Positions 4,726 through 5,337 of a stretch of 5,337 nt of DNA are shown in pieces. Every line of letters begins with the position of its first letter. Within the stretch, counting starts at the first letter, position 1. A program made the position numbers and the translations under genes. The stretch lies in NCBI GenBank assembly GCA_023415395.1, contig JAEZKN010000061.1, forward strand, positions 1-5,337, in the 5' to 3' direction. Below the pieces are notes generated by a model, which saw nothing but the letters and a program-made list of their open reading frames with translations, was not told where the DNA came from and did no database searches. The stretch comes from Actinomycetes bacterium (GTDB lineage Bacteria > Actinomycetota > Actinomycetes > Propionibacteriales > Nocardioidaceae).

Positions 4726-5337
4726 TGACCTCGATCGAGGAGCTCAACCCGGAGCTGAAGGGGATCGGCCGCTACGAGTTCGGCTGGGCCGACGAAGACG
4801 TCGCCGGCGCCTCCGCGAAGCGTGGCCTCAACGAGGACGTCGTGCGCGACATCTCCGCCAAGAAGAACGAGCCGCAGTGGATGCTCGACCTGCGCCTGAA
4901 GGGCCTCAAGCTCTTCGACCGCAAGCCGATGCCGAACTGGGGCTCGGACCTGTCGGGGATCGACTTCGACAACATCAAGTACTTCGTGCGCTCCAGCGAG
5001 AAGCAGGCGACCTCGTGGGAGGAGCTCCCCGAGGACATCAAGAACACCTACGACAAGCTCGGCATCCCGGAGGCGGAGAAGCAGCGCCTCGTCGCGGGCG
5101 TCGCCGCGCAGTACGAGTCCGAGGTCGTCTACCACTCGATCCGCGAGGACCTGGAGGAGAAGGGCGTCCTCTTCCTCGACACCGACACCGCGCTGAAGGA
5201 GCACGAGGACCTCTTCAAGGAGTACTTCGGCACCGTCATCCCGGTCGGTGACAACAAGTTCGCCGCGCTCAACACCTCGGTGTGGTCCGGTGGCTCGTTC
5301 ATCTACGTGCCGAAGGGCGTGCACGTCGACATCCCGC
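4725..5337 (+). CDS. sufB: Fe-S cluster assembly scaffold protein SufB, N-terminal part (cut by window end)
   Basis: The first 204 residues of SufB are present, starting MTSIEELNPELKGIGRYEFG at ATG 4725 and open to the window end. With SufC and SufD it forms the SufBC2D scaffold complex in the cytoplasm, which builds Fe-S clusters from sulfur delivered by a SufS/SufU-type system. Recognisable family stretches include EPQWMLDLRLKGLKLFDRKP, IKYFVRSSEK, YESEVVYHSIREDLEEKGVLF and the start of the beta-helix core, SVWSGGSFIYVPKGVHVDIP. Full-length SufB is about 470-480 residues, so the catalytic and cluster-binding C-terminal part, and any intein as found in M. tuberculosis SufB, lie outside. It overlaps sufR by one base (TGATG) and is second in the suf operon; sufD and sufC probably follow. 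Confidence 0.96.
   Translation, partial: MTSIEELNPELKGIGRYEFGWADEDVAGASAKRGLNEDVVRDISAKKNEPQWMLDLRLKGLKLFDRKPMPNWGSDLSGIDFDNIKYFVRSSEKQATSWEELPEDIKNTYDKLGIPEAEKQRLVAGVAAQYESEVVYHSIREDLEEKGVLFLDTDTALKEHEDLFKEYFGTVIPVGDNKFAALNTSVWSGGSFIYVPKGVHVDIP

Noticed and set aside
3921..5324. Long minus-strand open frame opposite sufR and sufB
   Set aside because: It is antisense to two clear family members; its composition is that of a frame shadow and it has no ribosome binding site or recognisable domain.
1..5337. Mobile elements, CRISPR arrays, tRNA or rRNA genes, frameshifted genes
   Set aside because: None seen: no transposase-like product, long direct repeats or RNA gene motifs, and all complete genes are of normal length with their key motifs present.

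Overview
The window is a very GC-rich (roughly 70% or more by eye) piece of actinobacterial chromosome. All six genes are recognisable, and their order (tkt< ctaB> <ctaA <permease <ATPase sufR> sufB>) matches the conserved tkt-ctaB / ctaA-ABC / suf neighbourhood of Actinobacteria, e.g. the Mycobacterium tuberculosis Rv1449c-Rv1461 region as I recall it. The close ctaB-ctaA spacing and the lack of an mptB-type mannosyltransferase gene beside the ATPase suggest a Nocardioides-like or related non-mycobacterial lineage; that placement is inference.

Layout. Positions 1-62 hold the first 20 codons of a transketolase on the minus strand. A 112-bp divergent spacer separates it from ctaB (heme O synthase, 175-1119, +). 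A 211-bp convergent spacer (1120-1330) holds several inverted repeats and no gene; the strongest (1201-1235) looks like a bidirectional terminator. Then comes a tight three-gene minus-strand operon read right to left: an ABC ATPase (3052-3915), an ABC-2 type permease (2274-3059, overlapping the ATPase by 8 nt) and ctaA (heme A synthase, 1331-2269, 4 nt after the permease). A 105-bp divergent control region (3916-4020) separates this operon from sufR (4021-4725, +), whose stop overlaps by one base the start of sufB (4725 onward, cut by the window end).

How the genes work together. CtaB converts heme B to heme O and CtaA converts heme O to heme A for the aa3-type cytochrome c oxidase. The ABC exporter co-transcribed with ctaA has no assigned substrate; its tight coupling suggests a role in heme or oxidase assembly. 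SufR is an iron-sulfur-sensing repressor that heads the suf operon and should control SufB and the downstream Suf proteins. Heme A and Fe-S cluster assembly therefore share one small divergent control region.

Regulation. Both genes facing the 3916-4020 region start with GTG, lack a Shine-Dalgarno sequence and appear to be leaderless. A dyad-like motif overlapping the sufR start codon resembles published SufR operators. No mobile element, CRISPR array, tRNA or rRNA gene was seen. I see no wholly new system; the points most worth checking are the SufR operator and leaderless starts, the orphan ABC exporter coupled to ctaA, and a His-to-Asn change in a usual heme-ligand motif of CtaA.
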